A stretch of DNA of 64,000 bases from contig NZ_CP109467.1 of the NCBI RefSeq assembly GCF_036227325.1, forward strand, positions 7,936,001-8,000,000, written 5' to 3'. The notes beneath the pieces were generated by a model. It made no database searches, was not told the origin of the DNA, and was given only the letters and a program-made list of their open reading frames with translations. Made by a program: the position numbers and the translations under genes. This DNA comes from Streptomyces sp. NBC_01465. Lineage in GTDB: Bacteria > Actinomycetota > Actinomycetes > Streptomycetales > Streptomycetaceae. Below are positions 23,515 through 32,400 of this stretch, in pieces. Numbering within the stretch: the first letter of the stretch is position 1; every line of letters begins with the position of its first letter.

Positions 23515-24540
23515 TCAGCGCTTCGGCCGGGCCGTGCTGCCGCGGACGGTGAGCGTCGTGGCGATCTCGGTGCCGCCCTGCTGGACCTCCTCGCGACGGC
23601 CGAGGGCGAGCGCCAGTTCGGTCGCGGCGGCTGCCATCTCGTTGAGGGGCTGGTGCACCGTGGTCAGCGGCGGCTCGGCCCATGAGGCGATCGGCAGGTC
23701 GTCGAAGCCGACCACGCTCAGGTCGCGGGGGACGGACAGCCCGAGTTCTCCGGCGGCCTGGTAGACGCCGAGCGCCTGCGGGTCGGAGACGGTGACGAAG
23801 GCGGTGGGCCGCTCGGGGAGGGCGAGCAGCTCGAGCGCGGCGGCCCGGCCGCCCTCGCGAGTGAAGGGGGAGACGGCCAGCAGCTCGGGATCGTGCGCCA
23901 GTCCGTCCTGGGCGAGCGCCGCGAGGAAGCCCGACTGCCGGGGCACGATGACGGGCTGGCCGGTGCCGCTGATCATGGCGATGCGGCGGTGCCCCAGGTC
24001 CAGCAGGTGCCGCATCGCGGCCTGCCCGCCGCGGAAGCCGGTGGAACCGACGAACGGCACCTCGTCGGGGAGGTCGTCGAGCGGATCGATGATGACGAAG
24101 GGAATGCCCGCCGCGGTCAGCTGCTCGCGTTCCTCCGGCGAGAGCCGGTTCACCGCCAGGACGCAGTTCGGCCTGCGGCCGGCTGTCTCCTCGATCGAGC
24201 GCCCCGGTGGGCCGTCACTGCGGACCTCGGAGACCATCACCAAGACCCTGTGCTTGCGCGCTGCCCGCTCCACCCCGCGGATGACCTCAACCGCCCACAG
24301 GCTGTCGAGCTCACGGAAGACCAGCTCCACGACGTTGCTGCGATTGCCGATCGGCTTGCGGTAGCCGTGGAGGGTGATGAGTTCCTCGATGCGCGCGCGG
24401 GTCTGGTCCGAGACGCCGCCGCGCCGGTTGAGCACCTTGGACACGGTCGGAATGGAGACGCCCGCCGATTCCGCGATGTATGCGATCGTGACGGCGCCCG
24501 CTTCCGCGCCCGCTTCCGCCCGGTCGTCCGTCGCCTTCAT
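23515..24540 (-). CDS. LacI/GalR-family regulator, intact
   Basis: 341-aa transcription factor. The HTH and hinge occupy residues ~16-62 (VTIAYIAESAGVSIPTVSKV), followed by a periplasmic-binding-like sensor domain (HRRIAMISG, FVTVSDPQALG, VVGFDDLPIASW). It is the only LacI gene of the locus with a complete DNA-binding domain and the best candidate for repressing the 9.4-9.7 kb divergent promoter through the TCGAAGCGCTTCGA site. Its ATG overlaps the stop of the upstream paralogue (ATGA), so the two are co-translated and could form hetero-oligomers. Confidence 0.92.
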   Translation of the reverse strand: MKATDDRAEAGAEAGAVTIAYIAESAGVSIPTVSKVLNRRGGVSDQTRARIEELITLHGYRKPIGNRSNVVELVFRELDSLWAVEVIRGVERAARKHRVLVMVSEVRSDGPPGRSIEETAGRRPNCVLAVNRLSPEEREQLTAAGIPFVIIDPLDDLPDEVPFVGSTGFRGGQAAMRHLLDLGHRRIAMISGTGQPVIVPRQSGFLAALAQDGLAHDPELLAVSPFTREGGRAAALELLALPERPTAFVTVSDPQALGVYQAAGELGLSVPRDLSVVGFDDLPIASWAEPPLTTVHQPLNEMAAAATELALALGRREEVQQGGTEIATTLTVRGSTARPKR

Positions 24541-25598
24541 GCCGCCCCGTTCGTCGTGCCGCCGTGCTGCCGCGGAGGCGCGGTGCTCTGGCGGACCACC
24601 AGTGCGGTGGCGATCTCCACCCCGGTCTGGGGCAGTTCCCCGCCCCGGCCCAGCGCGAGCGCCAGGCCGGCGGCGGTGGCTGCCATCTCCCGCAGCGGCT
24701 GGTACACCGTGGTCAGCGGAGGATCGAGCAGCGCCGCGACCGGCAGATCGTCAAAGCCTACGACGCTCAGATCGCCGGGAATGGACAGCCCCAGCTCCCT
24801 GGCGGCCTGGTAGACGCCGAGCGCCTGCATGTCGGAAGCGGCGAAGATCGCGGTCGGCGGGTCGGGGAGCGAGAGCAGCTGCCGTGCGGTCGCATGGCCG
24901 TCCTCGAAGGTGATGGGCGTCTGGGGCGTCAGCCCGGGCTCCGGGGACAGGCCGGCCTCGGCCAGCGCGGCGAGGTGGCCGGCCTGCCGGGCCACACAGT
25001 AGGGGTGGTCAGGGCCGTTGATCATGGCGATGCGGCGGTGCCCGAGCCCCAGCAGGTGCCGCGTCGCCGCCTGGCCGCCGCGGAAGTTCGTGGAGCCGAC
25101 ATAGGGCGTGCCCTGCGACAGCTCGGTGATCGGGTCGTAGACGACGAAGGGGATGCCCCGCGCCGTCAGCCGCTCGAGCGCCCAGGCCGGGAGGGGCCGC
25201 ACCGACAGGCAGGGGGCTCCGGCGCGCAGGGGCAGCAGCTCACCGGAACGGGCCGCGAATCCGCTCACCACGAGCCCGACCCGCTGCTCCCGCGCGACGG
25301 CTTCGATACCGTGCAGGATCTCCTCGCTCCACATGTTCGTCAGCTCGTGGAAGACCAGCTCGACGAGCTCGCTGTTGTCACCCGGCTGGTCGGCGCCGTG
25401 GTGCCGCAGCAGTTCCTCCACGCAGGCGCGGGTGCGCTCCGGCAGGGCGTGGTGGTCGTCCGACGGTGTCGGCGTCGGCGGCTGCGGGGCCGGGGTCGGA
25501 GCCGGGAGGTCGGCGGGATCGGTCATGCAGGCGATCGTGATGGAGCTCAGGGTGTCGCCCGGAGCGGCCGGGTTCTCGCCCTCGCCTTTGTCCGTCAC
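24537..25598 (-). CDS. LacI-like sensor protein with degraded helix-turn-helix
   Basis: 353-aa paralogue of the next gene. GTG 25598 has AGGAGG 5 nt before it; the longer frame from 25676 is rejected. The sensor domain aligns throughout (HELTNMWSEEILHGIEAVAR, GSTNFRGGQAATRHLLGLGH, VVGFDDLPVAAL). Where the paralogue has its HTH (VTIAYIAESAGVS...), this one reads ITIACMTDPADLPAP followed by a Pro/Thr-rich run (residues ~20-50), with only the hinge-side helix (RTRACVEELLRHHG) kept. Such a segment cannot fold as an HTH. The frame is otherwise clean and the start strong, so it may be a ligand-binding partner or dominant-negative subunit of the intact LacI, or an early pseudogene. Confidence 0.82.
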   Translation of the reverse strand: MTDKGEGENPAAPGDTLSSITIACMTDPADLPAPTPAPQPPTPTPSDDHHALPERTRACVEELLRHHGADQPGDNSELVELVFHELTNMWSEEILHGIEAVAREQRVGLVVSGFAARSGELLPLRAGAPCLSVRPLPAWALERLTARGIPFVVYDPITELSQGTPYVGSTNFRGGQAATRHLLGLGHRRIAMINGPDHPYCVARQAGHLAALAEAGLSPEPGLTPQTPITFEDGHATARQLLSLPDPPTAIFAASDMQALGVYQAARELGLSIPGDLSVVGFDDLPVAALLDPPLTTVYQPLREMAATAAGLALALGRGGELPQTGVEIATALVVRQSTAPPRQHGGTTNGAA

Positions 25599-25854
25599 AT
25601 TCGCCTCCTGGTTCACGCCGGTGCGTCCACGACCGCCGCCCTTGCCGGACAGGCCCGGCCTGTCTGCCTGGGCCATTGTGGCACTTCACGGCACCGGGCA
25701 GGGATTGGTGAACCGCCCCGGGTGAGGTCGAGACTCGATTCCGTGAGCCATTTCCAGCCTGCTGGTGCTGATGGCAAGTTGGACGGTCCTGCGCAACGAC
25801 GATGCTCCTGGTAGATGGGTTCTCGACCAAGATCACCCGTGTCTGCCAGGAGCT

Positions 25855-26160
25855 TCGCGTGCTTGTCTACCCGTCGTAGAAGATCGGGACGCGGTGGCGT
25901 CGGCTGACGGCTGGCCGCCAAGCCCTGCTTGCCCTGGCCCACCTGCGGTGCGGTGACGTCTATGCGCAGCTCGCAGCAGGGTTCGGTGTCGGGATTGCGA
26001 CCGTCTTCCGCTGCATACGCGAGGCTGTCGAGGTACTGGCCGCCCTCGCCCGCCTTGCCCGGATCGAGCCACGACCTCACCGCCGCGCGGCGGCACGGAT
26101 CATCGAAGCCCTCGCCGAAGCAGACCTCAAATGCTGGGCCGACAAGACATCCCATGCAGC
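25855..26160 (+). pseudogene. Internally deleted IS5-type transposase remnant
   Basis: Coding-like text in + frames reads IGTRWRRLTAGRQALLALAH, CGDVYAQLAAGFGVGIATVF and REAVEVLAALA, the N-terminal helix-turn-helix half of IS5/IS112-like transposases common in Streptomyces. A TAG interrupts the frame near 25878. The text then jumps, with the central DDE region deleted, to PGSSHDLTAARRHG and, after a frameshift, IIEALAEADLKCWADK. It stops where the IS110-type relic begins, so a later insertion or deletion cut it again. Not functional. Confidence 0.75.
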
Positions 26161-26167
26161 TATCGGG

Positions 26168-26833
26168 TCAAGCAGCTGCTGTGAGAGGGGGCGGTGCGGG
26201 TGGTGCGAAGGCGATCGATTCGTCAAACTTCTGGCGGGTTGCCAGGCAGTGGTGCAGCTGGCCGAGCATGCGGTTGAACAGGCGGCGGAGGGCTGCGTGG
26301 TACCGATCGCCGGTGTCTCGTCGCTGGTTGTAGTGGGCATGGGCTCCGGGTGAGGCAGTGAGTGCGGCGAATGCCCAGTGTCGTCCGGTCGCGGCCAGGC
26401 GGCTGTTCTTGATCCGGCGGTGGCTGACGCGTCTGCTCTTGCCGGATTCACGGGTGACCGGGGCGCTTCCGGCGTAAGCCTTGAGGTCCCGGCCCGTTTC
26501 GAACCTGGTGCGGTCGTCCCCGATCTCGGCGAGTATCCGGGCGCCGGTGAGTGTGGCCAGGCCGGGGAAGCTCGTGATGATCTCGGCGTCGGGATGCTGG
26601 AGGAAGAGCTCTTCAGTGTTGCGTGCGAGGTCCTCGCAGGCTCGGCATGCGGCGTCGAGCTGGGCGAGCAGGGCGAGTGTCTGGCGCCCCATCGCGGTTT
26701 CCACCAGGGTTGGTTGGCAGAACCGAACCTGGCGGAACACTTCGAGGGGCCGGTCTGCGTCCCTCTTGTCGAAGCGCTCCAGGCGCTGCGTATCGACCAG
26801 ACGTCTGACCCGGCCCCTGCCAGAGCGGGCCAA
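26168..26833 (-). pseudogene. IS110-family transposase, C-terminal half only
   Basis: 221-aa frame holding the Transposase_20 domain of IS110-type DEDD recombinases: FPGLATLTGARILAEIGDD, LKAYAGSAPVTRESGKS and the conserved SR tail region (AHYNQRRDTGDRYHAALRRLFNRMLG). The N-terminal DEDD nuclease domain (about 150 residues) is absent upstream, so the element is inactive. It separates the hemicellulose locus from the xyl-type operon and lies against the IS5-type relic. Confidence 0.8.
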
Positions 26834-26975
26834 ACGGCCAACCCACAGCGCCTATTAGGCGTATCAGGGTGCCGGCGGGCCCGTCCGGGTGCCGTTCCGA
26901 GGCCGGGAATAGATAGGCCGGACATCAACGACAGGTCCGTGACCTGCGGCAGGGCACCCCCGTCGGCCGACGCTC

Positions 26976-28271
26976 TCATGACCGCGATGTCAGTCCATGG
27001 CTCATCGCGTCGCCCACGTACTCGCCGCGGTCCTGCCTTCGTACCGTTCGCGTCGCCGTAGCGCCCCGTGAACCGGCGCGGGCCAGTGTCTCCAGAGGGC
27101 CGACCAGGATCTCGGAGAAGGCGAGTTCGGCGGCGCCGATGAGCACCGCGTCGTCGCCGAGTTCCCCCACGCGCAGCCGCAGGCTCTCGCGGGAGGCGGC
27201 GAGGGCATGGAGGTTGATACGGCTGCGGATCTGGGCCGCCGAGCCGAGGAACACCTCGCGGAGCGTTCCGCCGAAGATGACGGCGCGAGGGTTGAGGACG
27301 TTGACCAGGTTGGCGACGCCGATGCCGAGCCAGTCGCCGACGTCGTGCAGGGCGGCGCGGGCGGCAATATCGCCCCGGTCGGCTGCCTCGACGACGGCGC
27401 GTACGGCGTCTCGGCCGGTGGCCGAGGGATCGCGGTGCGCAGTCTCCAGCAGGGCCCGCTCGCCGGCCTCGGCTTCGAGGCAGCCGCGCGCCCCGCAGCC
27501 ACAGGCCCGGCCGCCGTGCGGGTTGACGAGCATGTGCCCGATCTCCCCGCCGTATCCCTGGTCGCCGCCCAGCAGTTGGCCGCCGGTGATGACACCTCCG
27601 CCGATACCGATGTCGCCGTGCAGGTACACGAGGTCCTGGCAGCCGGTCCCCGCCCCGCGCAGATGCTCCGCGAGCGCACCCAGGCTGGCCTCGTTCTCGA
27701 CCGAGACGGGAAGGCCGAGGTCCAGTCGGCGCATGAGGTCCCCGCCGAACTCCTCATCCTGCCATCCGATGTAGGGGGCGGCGCGTACCAGACCGTCGGG
27801 GCGGCGCACCATCCCGCGGACGGCGGCGGCCACGCCGACGCAGTACGTTCCTTCCGGCGCCGTGTCCACCATCTCCAGCGCGGATCCGGCGAGGAGCCCG
27901 GCCACGGTGTCCGCATCGCGCGAGCCGGGAGGCAGGGGGATCTCCCTGCGGTCGAGGAAGACCCCGCCCAAACCGATGCGCGCGGCGGCCAGCCGGTCCA
28001 CGCCCACGTCGAAGGCGAGGACGTACACACGGTCGGACTCGGGCCGTACGACCAGGGACGGGCGGCCCGCCCGGCCGGTGTCACGGGGCAGTTCCTCACG
28101 GACCAGGCCGACCGAGGCCAACTCGCTGACCAGACCCAGGATGGTGCTGCGGTTGAGACCCATGCGCTCGGCCAGGACGGCCCGCGACATGGCGCCGCCG
28201 ATGTGCAGATGACGGAGCAGGGTGCCGAGGTTGTGCCGACGAATCTCCTCCTGCGAGGGACCGGCTTTCAT
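26976..28271 (-). CDS. ROK-family repressor (XylR-like)
   Basis: 431-aa regulator. An N-terminal winged HTH (RAVLAERMGLNRSTILGLVS, about residues 30-50) is followed by a ROK domain with the sugar-binding signature and a Zn motif (GH...N...CGCGARGCLE). It lies last in the leftward operon, 13 nt after the xylH-like permease, and so probably senses the imported pentose and acts on the operon's own palindrome at 31710. The last ~30 residues (ATRTVRRQDRGEYVGD...) are unlike the family and may be read-through into unrelated sequence next to the IS relics. Confidence 0.9.
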   Translation of the reverse strand: MKAGPSQEEIRRHNLGTLLRHLHIGGAMSRAVLAERMGLNRSTILGLVSELASVGLVREELPRDTGRAGRPSLVVRPESDRVYVLAFDVGVDRLAAARIGLGGVFLDRREIPLPPGSRDADTVAGLLAGSALEMVDTAPEGTYCVGVAAAVRGMVRRPDGLVRAAPYIGWQDEEFGGDLMRRLDLGLPVSVENEASLGALAEHLRGAGTGCQDLVYLHGDIGIGGGVITGGQLLGGDQGYGGEIGHMLVNPHGGRACGCGARGCLEAEAGERALLETAHRDPSATGRDAVRAVVEAADRGDIAARAALHDVGDWLGIGVANLVNVLNPRAVIFGGTLREVFLGSAAQIRSRINLHALAASRESLRLRVGELGDDAVLIGAAELAFSEILVGPLETLARAGSRGATATRTVRRQDRGEYVGDAMSHGLTSRS

Positions 28272-28284
28272 GGAGCCAAAGACC

Positions 28285-29556
28285 TCATCGTTGTACGGCC
28301 CGGCGACGGGAGAGCGCGTCCACGCCTGCGGCCACCAGCAGGACCGAACCCGTGACAGCGTACTTGACCCCTGAGCTGTACCCCATCAGGCCCATACCGT
28401 TCTGGATGACCGCGACCACCATGCCTCCGAGGACCGCGTCGACGACCCTGCCGCGCCCGCCGAACAGACTCGTCCCGCCGATCACCGCAGCGCCGACCGC
28501 CAGCAGAAGCACATTGCTGCCACCGGTGTTGGGGTCCACCGAGTTGCCGCGCGAGGCGGCGATGATGCCGCCGACCGCGGCCAGGGACGAGCAGATGACG
28601 AACGCGGAGATACGGATGGCCGCCACGTTGATGCCGGCCCGGCGGGCCGCCTCGGCGTTGCCGCCGACTGCATAGATGTGCAGACCGAATGAGGTGCGCT
28701 GGAGCAGGAAGGTACCCGCGACGAGCAGGACGGCGATGACGGGCACGACGATCGGTACGCCCTTGAGCGAGTCGACGATGACGTTGCGGCTGCGCTGCTG
28801 GTTGAGCAGGTGGACCGCGAGTGCGCCGAGCACCGCCAGCCCGCCGATCCTTACGGCGAGCAGGGTGAACGGAGCGGTGACGAGCCCGCGCTGCCGCCGG
28901 TTGCGGTTCTGCCGCAACTGTGTCGCGGCGTACACCGCGACAGCGGCAGCGAGCAGCACCCAACCCAGCGCGGGGGAGAGGTTGTTGTTGGCGACGGCCA
29001 GGATCGTCCGATCCTGGATGGATATGTTCGTGCCTTCCTTGAGCAGCATCAGCACGATTCCCTGGAACCCCAGAAAGGCGGCCAGGGTGACCACGAAGGA
29101 GGGGATGCCGACCTTCGCCACCAGCAGGCCGAGCAGTAAGCCGATCACCGTGCCGGTGAGAATCGCAGCGGCGGCCGCGCCGTACCAGGGCCATCCGTGA
29201 TCGGTGAGCAAGATGGCCAGGACGGCGGCGCAGACTCCGCTGGCGTACCCGGCGGACAGGTCGATCTCGCCGAGGAGGAGCACGAAGACGAGCCCCATGG
29301 CGATGGCGATGCTGCCCGCGCCCTGGGTGAGCAGGTTGGCGAAGTTCAGCTCGGACAGGAAGACCGGGCGCAGGGCAGCGAAGAACACACACAGGACGAT
29401 CAGGCCGAGGACAGCGGGGAGGGCGCCCAACTCGCCCCCACGTACGCGTTCGACGTATAGACGGGCGACGGAACGCAGACTCTTGACCCCGGCGGTTCCG
29501 TTCTTCTTCGATCCACCGCGGTCGCCCGGCTTTTCGTGCGCGACGGCGGCGGTCAT
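28285..29556 (-). CDS. xylH: Xylose-type ABC permease (XylH-like)
   Basis: 423-aa CUT2 permease. ATG 29556 overlaps the ATPase stop (ATGA); longer frames overlap that gene and are rejected. A ~45-residue cytoplasmic N-terminus is followed by about ten membrane segments, with the GEIDLSAGYASG and GGTSLFGGRGRV motifs of the BPD_transp_2 family. Length above 400 with a long middle loop is typical of XylH as opposed to RbsC. It imports xylose or a related pentose with XylF and XylG. The symbol rests on family likeness. Confidence 0.85.
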   Translation of the reverse strand: MTAAVAHEKPGDRGGSKKNGTAGVKSLRSVARLYVERVRGGELGALPAVLGLIVLCVFFAALRPVFLSELNFANLLTQGAGSIAIAMGLVFVLLLGEIDLSAGYASGVCAAVLAILLTDHGWPWYGAAAAAILTGTVIGLLLGLLVAKVGIPSFVVTLAAFLGFQGIVLMLLKEGTNISIQDRTILAVANNNLSPALGWVLLAAAVAVYAATQLRQNRNRRQRGLVTAPFTLLAVRIGGLAVLGALAVHLLNQQRSRNVIVDSLKGVPIVVPVIAVLLVAGTFLLQRTSFGLHIYAVGGNAEAARRAGINVAAIRISAFVICSSLAAVGGIIAASRGNSVDPNTGGSNVLLLAVGAAVIGGTSLFGGRGRVVDAVLGGMVVAVIQNGMGLMGYSSGVKYAVTGSVLLVAAGVDALSRRRAVQR

Positions 29557-30329
29557 ACGGTGTCTCCGTTGCTGTGTGCGAGGCCGAGGTTCCCGCTGCG
29601 GCCTGCGGTGATGAGCTCGACGACCTGGGAGTACGTGACGTTCGACGTGCTGACCTGGGCGGCCATTCGGCCCAGGTAGAGGGCGGAGATCCGGTCGGAC
29701 ACCGCGAAGACGTCGTTCATGTTGTGTGAGATCAGGACCACGGCGAGGCCGTTGTCTGCCAGTCGCCGGACCAGTTCGAGGACCTGCGCCGTCTGGGCGA
29801 CACCGAGCGCAGCGGTCGGCTCGTCGAGGACGACCACCTTGCTGTTCCACAGAACGGCCTTGGCGATGGCCACGGTCTGCCGCTGGCCGCCGGAGAGACT
29901 GGAGACCTGCTGGCGGATGGACTTGACAGTGCGGACGGACAACCCTTCGAGGGTGTTGGCGGCCATCTCCTCCATCGTCGCATTGTCGAGCACGAGACCC
30001 CGGCGCTTCTCCCGGCCGAGGAACATGTTCTGGACGATGTCGAGGTTGTCGCAGAGCGCCAGGTCCTGATAGACGATCTCGACGCCCAGAGCTGCCGCGT
30101 CACGAGGGCTGTGCACCTGGACCTGCTCACCTTCGAACCAGTACTCGCCGGCGTCGGTCGGGTGGATCCCGCCGATGCACTTGACCAGGGTGGACTTGCC
30201 GGCGCCGTTGTCGCCGACGAGAGCGGTCACCTCACCCGGGTGGACGTCGAGGGACACGTCGTGCAGTACCTGCACCGGGCCGAAACTCTTGTCGATCCCG
30301 CGCAGTCGGAGGATCGGCTTCGTTGTCAT
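29553..30329 (-). CDS. xylG: Sugar ABC ATPase (XylG-like, single domain)
   Basis: 258-aa ATPase with Walker A GDNGAGKST, signature SSLSGGQRQ and Walker B VVVLDEPTA. Enteric XylG/RbsA have two fused ATPase domains (~500 aa); this one has a single domain, a form common in actinobacteria that would work as a homodimer. It is encoded between binding protein and permease and overlaps the permease start. Specificity is inferred from the neighbours. Confidence 0.88.
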   Translation of the reverse strand: MTTKPILRLRGIDKSFGPVQVLHDVSLDVHPGEVTALVGDNGAGKSTLVKCIGGIHPTDAGEYWFEGEQVQVHSPRDAAALGVEIVYQDLALCDNLDIVQNMFLGREKRRGLVLDNATMEEMAANTLEGLSVRTVKSIRQQVSSLSGGQRQTVAIAKAVLWNSKVVVLDEPTAALGVAQTAQVLELVRRLADNGLAVVLISHNMNDVFAVSDRISALYLGRMAAQVSTSNVTYSQVVELITAGRSGNLGLAHSNGDTV

Positions 30330-30357
30330 GAAAGACGGATCCTTTCGGACCGTGGGG

Positions 30358-30395
30358 CCGCGGGCCCCAGGGCGTCAGGGCCACAGGGCCCGCGG
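30358..30395 (-). terminator. GC-rich hairpin between xylF and xylG
   Basis: CCGCGGGCCC (30358-30367) and GGGCCCGCGG (30386-30395) form a perfect 10-bp stem with an 18-nt loop in the 116-nt gap after the binding-protein gene. No U-tract follows. Such intra-operon hairpins stop part of the transcripts or protect the 3' end, raising binding-protein mRNA over ATPase/permease mRNA. Confidence 0.6.
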
Positions 30396-30445
30396 TTGGC
30401 CTGTTGGAAACAGTCAGGATCGTTCCAACGGGCCGGTCGGGGGAG

Positions 30446-31537
30446 TTATTTGATGCCGGCTTTGGCGCACAGGGCGGCGTAGTTTCCTGCGCACAGATCT
30501 TCCTTGGTGACGAAGCCGTCGTCCACGACGTCCTTCACGTTGTCCTTGTAGATGGCCACTGGGGTCTCCAGCACGGACGCCACCTGGCGCTTGCCCACGG
30601 GGTCATCGACGGTCGTGTTCGTCTCGCTCTTCTGGCCCTTGGCGAGTGCGATGGCGAGCTTGGCGGTGGCATCCGCCTCCTTCTTGACCGCCTTGTAGAC
30701 GGTCATGCACTGGTCGCCCGCGAGGATGTTCTGCAGGCCCTGCACGGTGGCGTCCTGGCCGGTGACCGGGACCTCGCCGTTGCGGTTCTGCTTGCGCAGG
30801 ACGGCTATGGCGGCGTTGCCGAGGCCGTCGTTGGCGGCGAGCACGCCGCCGATCTTGGGCTCGCCGGTGAGCATCTGCTCGAAGATGGTGCCGGCCTGGG
30901 TGTTGTCCCAGTCGGGGACGGACTGGTTGGGGCCCTTGACGTACTCACCCGACTTGTACTTCGGGTCCAGGACGCTGTTGTAACCCTTGGCGAAGAGGGT
31001 GGCGTTGTTGTCCGTCGGGGACCCGTTCAGCGTGGCGACGATCGGCTTCTTGGCTTTCATGTCGCTCAGACACTTGCTCAGGCCCTCGCCCTGCAACTTG
31101 CCGACCTCGGTGTTGTCGAAGCTCACGTAGTACTGGGCGGAGCCGCCGAGGGTGAGCCGGTCGTAGTCGATGGTGGCCACGCCCTGCGCCTTCGCCTTGT
31201 CGAGAACGGCCTTGCCGGTGCCACTGTCCAGGTTCACGATCACCAGTACGTTCACGCCACTGGTGATCATCTGGTCCGCGATCGTCTGGAATTCCTGCTT
31301 GTCGTTCTGTGCGTTCTGGATGTCGTACTTGACGCCCGCCGCTTTGAACGCCTCGGAGAGGTACTTGCGGTCCGCGGTCTCCCAGCGGGCCGAGGACTTG
31401 CTGTCCGGGAGGATCACGCCGACCTTCGGCGTGGTTTTGGAAGCGGAGTCGTTGCCGCTCGAGGAAGAGTTGCCACAGGCGGTGAGCGAACTGACCAGGG
31501 CCACCGAGATCGTGGTGAGGAGGAGTCCCTTGCGCAT
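30446..31537 (-). CDS. xylF: Xylose-type sugar-binding lipoprotein (XylF-like)
   Basis: 363-aa periplasmic-binding-type lipoprotein, ribose/xylose family (Peripla_BP_4). ATG 31537 is preceded by AAAGGA; the frame continues far upstream but that part belongs to other sequence. Signal peptide with lipobox ending at Cys21 (SLTAC). Family motifs: VGVILPDSKSSARW, INAQNDKQEF-like region, DYDRLTLGG, ANDGLGNAA and PVTGQDATVQG. Two conserved late cysteines (DLCAGNY, ALCAKAG) close the C-terminus, as usual for actinobacterial XylF proteins. First gene of the operon xylF-xylG-xylH-ROK. Confidence 0.9.
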   Translation of the reverse strand: MRKGLLLTTISVALVSSLTACGNSSSSGNDSASKTTPKVGVILPDSKSSARWETADRKYLSEAFKAAGVKYDIQNAQNDKQEFQTIADQMITSGVNVLVIVNLDSGTGKAVLDKAKAQGVATIDYDRLTLGGSAQYYVSFDNTEVGKLQGEGLSKCLSDMKAKKPIVATLNGSPTDNNATLFAKGYNSVLDPKYKSGEYVKGPNQSVPDWDNTQAGTIFEQMLTGEPKIGGVLAANDGLGNAAIAVLRKQNRNGEVPVTGQDATVQGLQNILAGDQCMTVYKAVKKEADATAKLAIALAKGQKSETNTTVDDPVGKRQVASVLETPVAIYKDNVKDVVDDGFVTKEDLCAGNYAALCAKAGIK

Positions 31538-31709
31538 GTGCAGGGTCCTTTCTGGTGTTACGGCCGGACGACCGGACGCACGAAGCTGACGAGAGGGGGC
31601 GAGTGCGCACTCGGGAGACCGCCGGTTGTCGTCTGCCCACCGGCTGAATGTTGTGAGCGGCAACTTACGGCGCCCCTCGGCTCGAGTGCCAGATGCGGGA
31701 AGGTTCCAT

Positions 31710-31728
31710 TTGTTATCGCCCATAACAA
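31710..31728. promoter_or_regulatory. Perfect 7-5-7 palindrome upstream of xylF
   Basis: TTGTTAT and ATAACAA flank a CGCCC spacer, 173 nt before the xylF start. Its AT-rich arms stand out in this sequence. It is placed to be the operator of the operon, probably for the ROK regulator at the operon's end. The rest of 31538-31709 shows no gene. Confidence 0.65.
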
Positions 31729-32284
31729 TCAGATGACGCCGCTGGTGCTTGGCGACCTTGCCACCCCCTGTGTGACACGAACCCTGAGGGGGCGCGGACC
31801 CCGCGCAGGGGGTGGCGCGGAGGGGGCCATGCCGATGGTGTCGCCGTGGAGGGCGGCCGCGACCGCCGTCATGGCGACATCGAAGTCCTCGCCGGGGTAA
31901 TGCAGTTGGGTACGTGGGGCGCGGTGCCTTCTGTGGTGCTGCGGTAGCTGGGTGTCCGCGTACGCAAGCGCAACCGGAGCGTGTGCTGGCGGTGTAGACG
32001 CCGGGTCCGCATTTGCGGAGTAGTCCGGCCCGGGCCCAGCTGGTGAGTTGTCGGTACATGGTGGCGAGGGTGATATCGCCGAGGTGGTGGGCGAGTTCGT
32101 GGCTGCGCCAGTGTCGCTGCGGGTCCGCCAGGAGCAGGGCCAGGACGTGTTCGCGGCGGCTGTGCGGTGTGCGGTGGGTGTGCCGGTCGTCTCGCGAAGT
32201 GGTGGGCAGCGGGGGCTGGTTGGCTGCGGGTTCGAGGACGGTGACGGTGCGGCTGGTGTCGGGTCGGCCGTCGTCTTGGCGCAC
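31729..32284 (-). pseudogene. Small winged-helix protein gene, frameshifted
   Basis: Read leftward from GTG 32284, one frame has strong coding third positions and a winged-helix-like segment (HVLALLLADPQRHWRSHEL, ITLATMYRQLTSWARAGLL, RKCGPGVYT) down to about 31985. That frame then runs without a stop straight into xylF, which is not natural. A second frame takes over with coding-like text (YPGEDFDVAMTAVAAALHGD) and ends at a TGA at 31729-31731, just before the xyl palindrome. One frameshift near 31950 therefore best explains the region. I do not recognise the family; a DNA-binding role is only suggested by the fold pattern. Confidence 0.45.
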
Positions 32285-32400
32285 GCTGTGGCGGGCCCGG
32301 CGTCTGGCAGAGGAGGTGGCGGCCGCGCGTAAGCCTGACGCAGACCGCGTCGGCTGGTCGGCGGGACACCGTGGCAATCGCTGGGCCACCGGCCGGTCGC

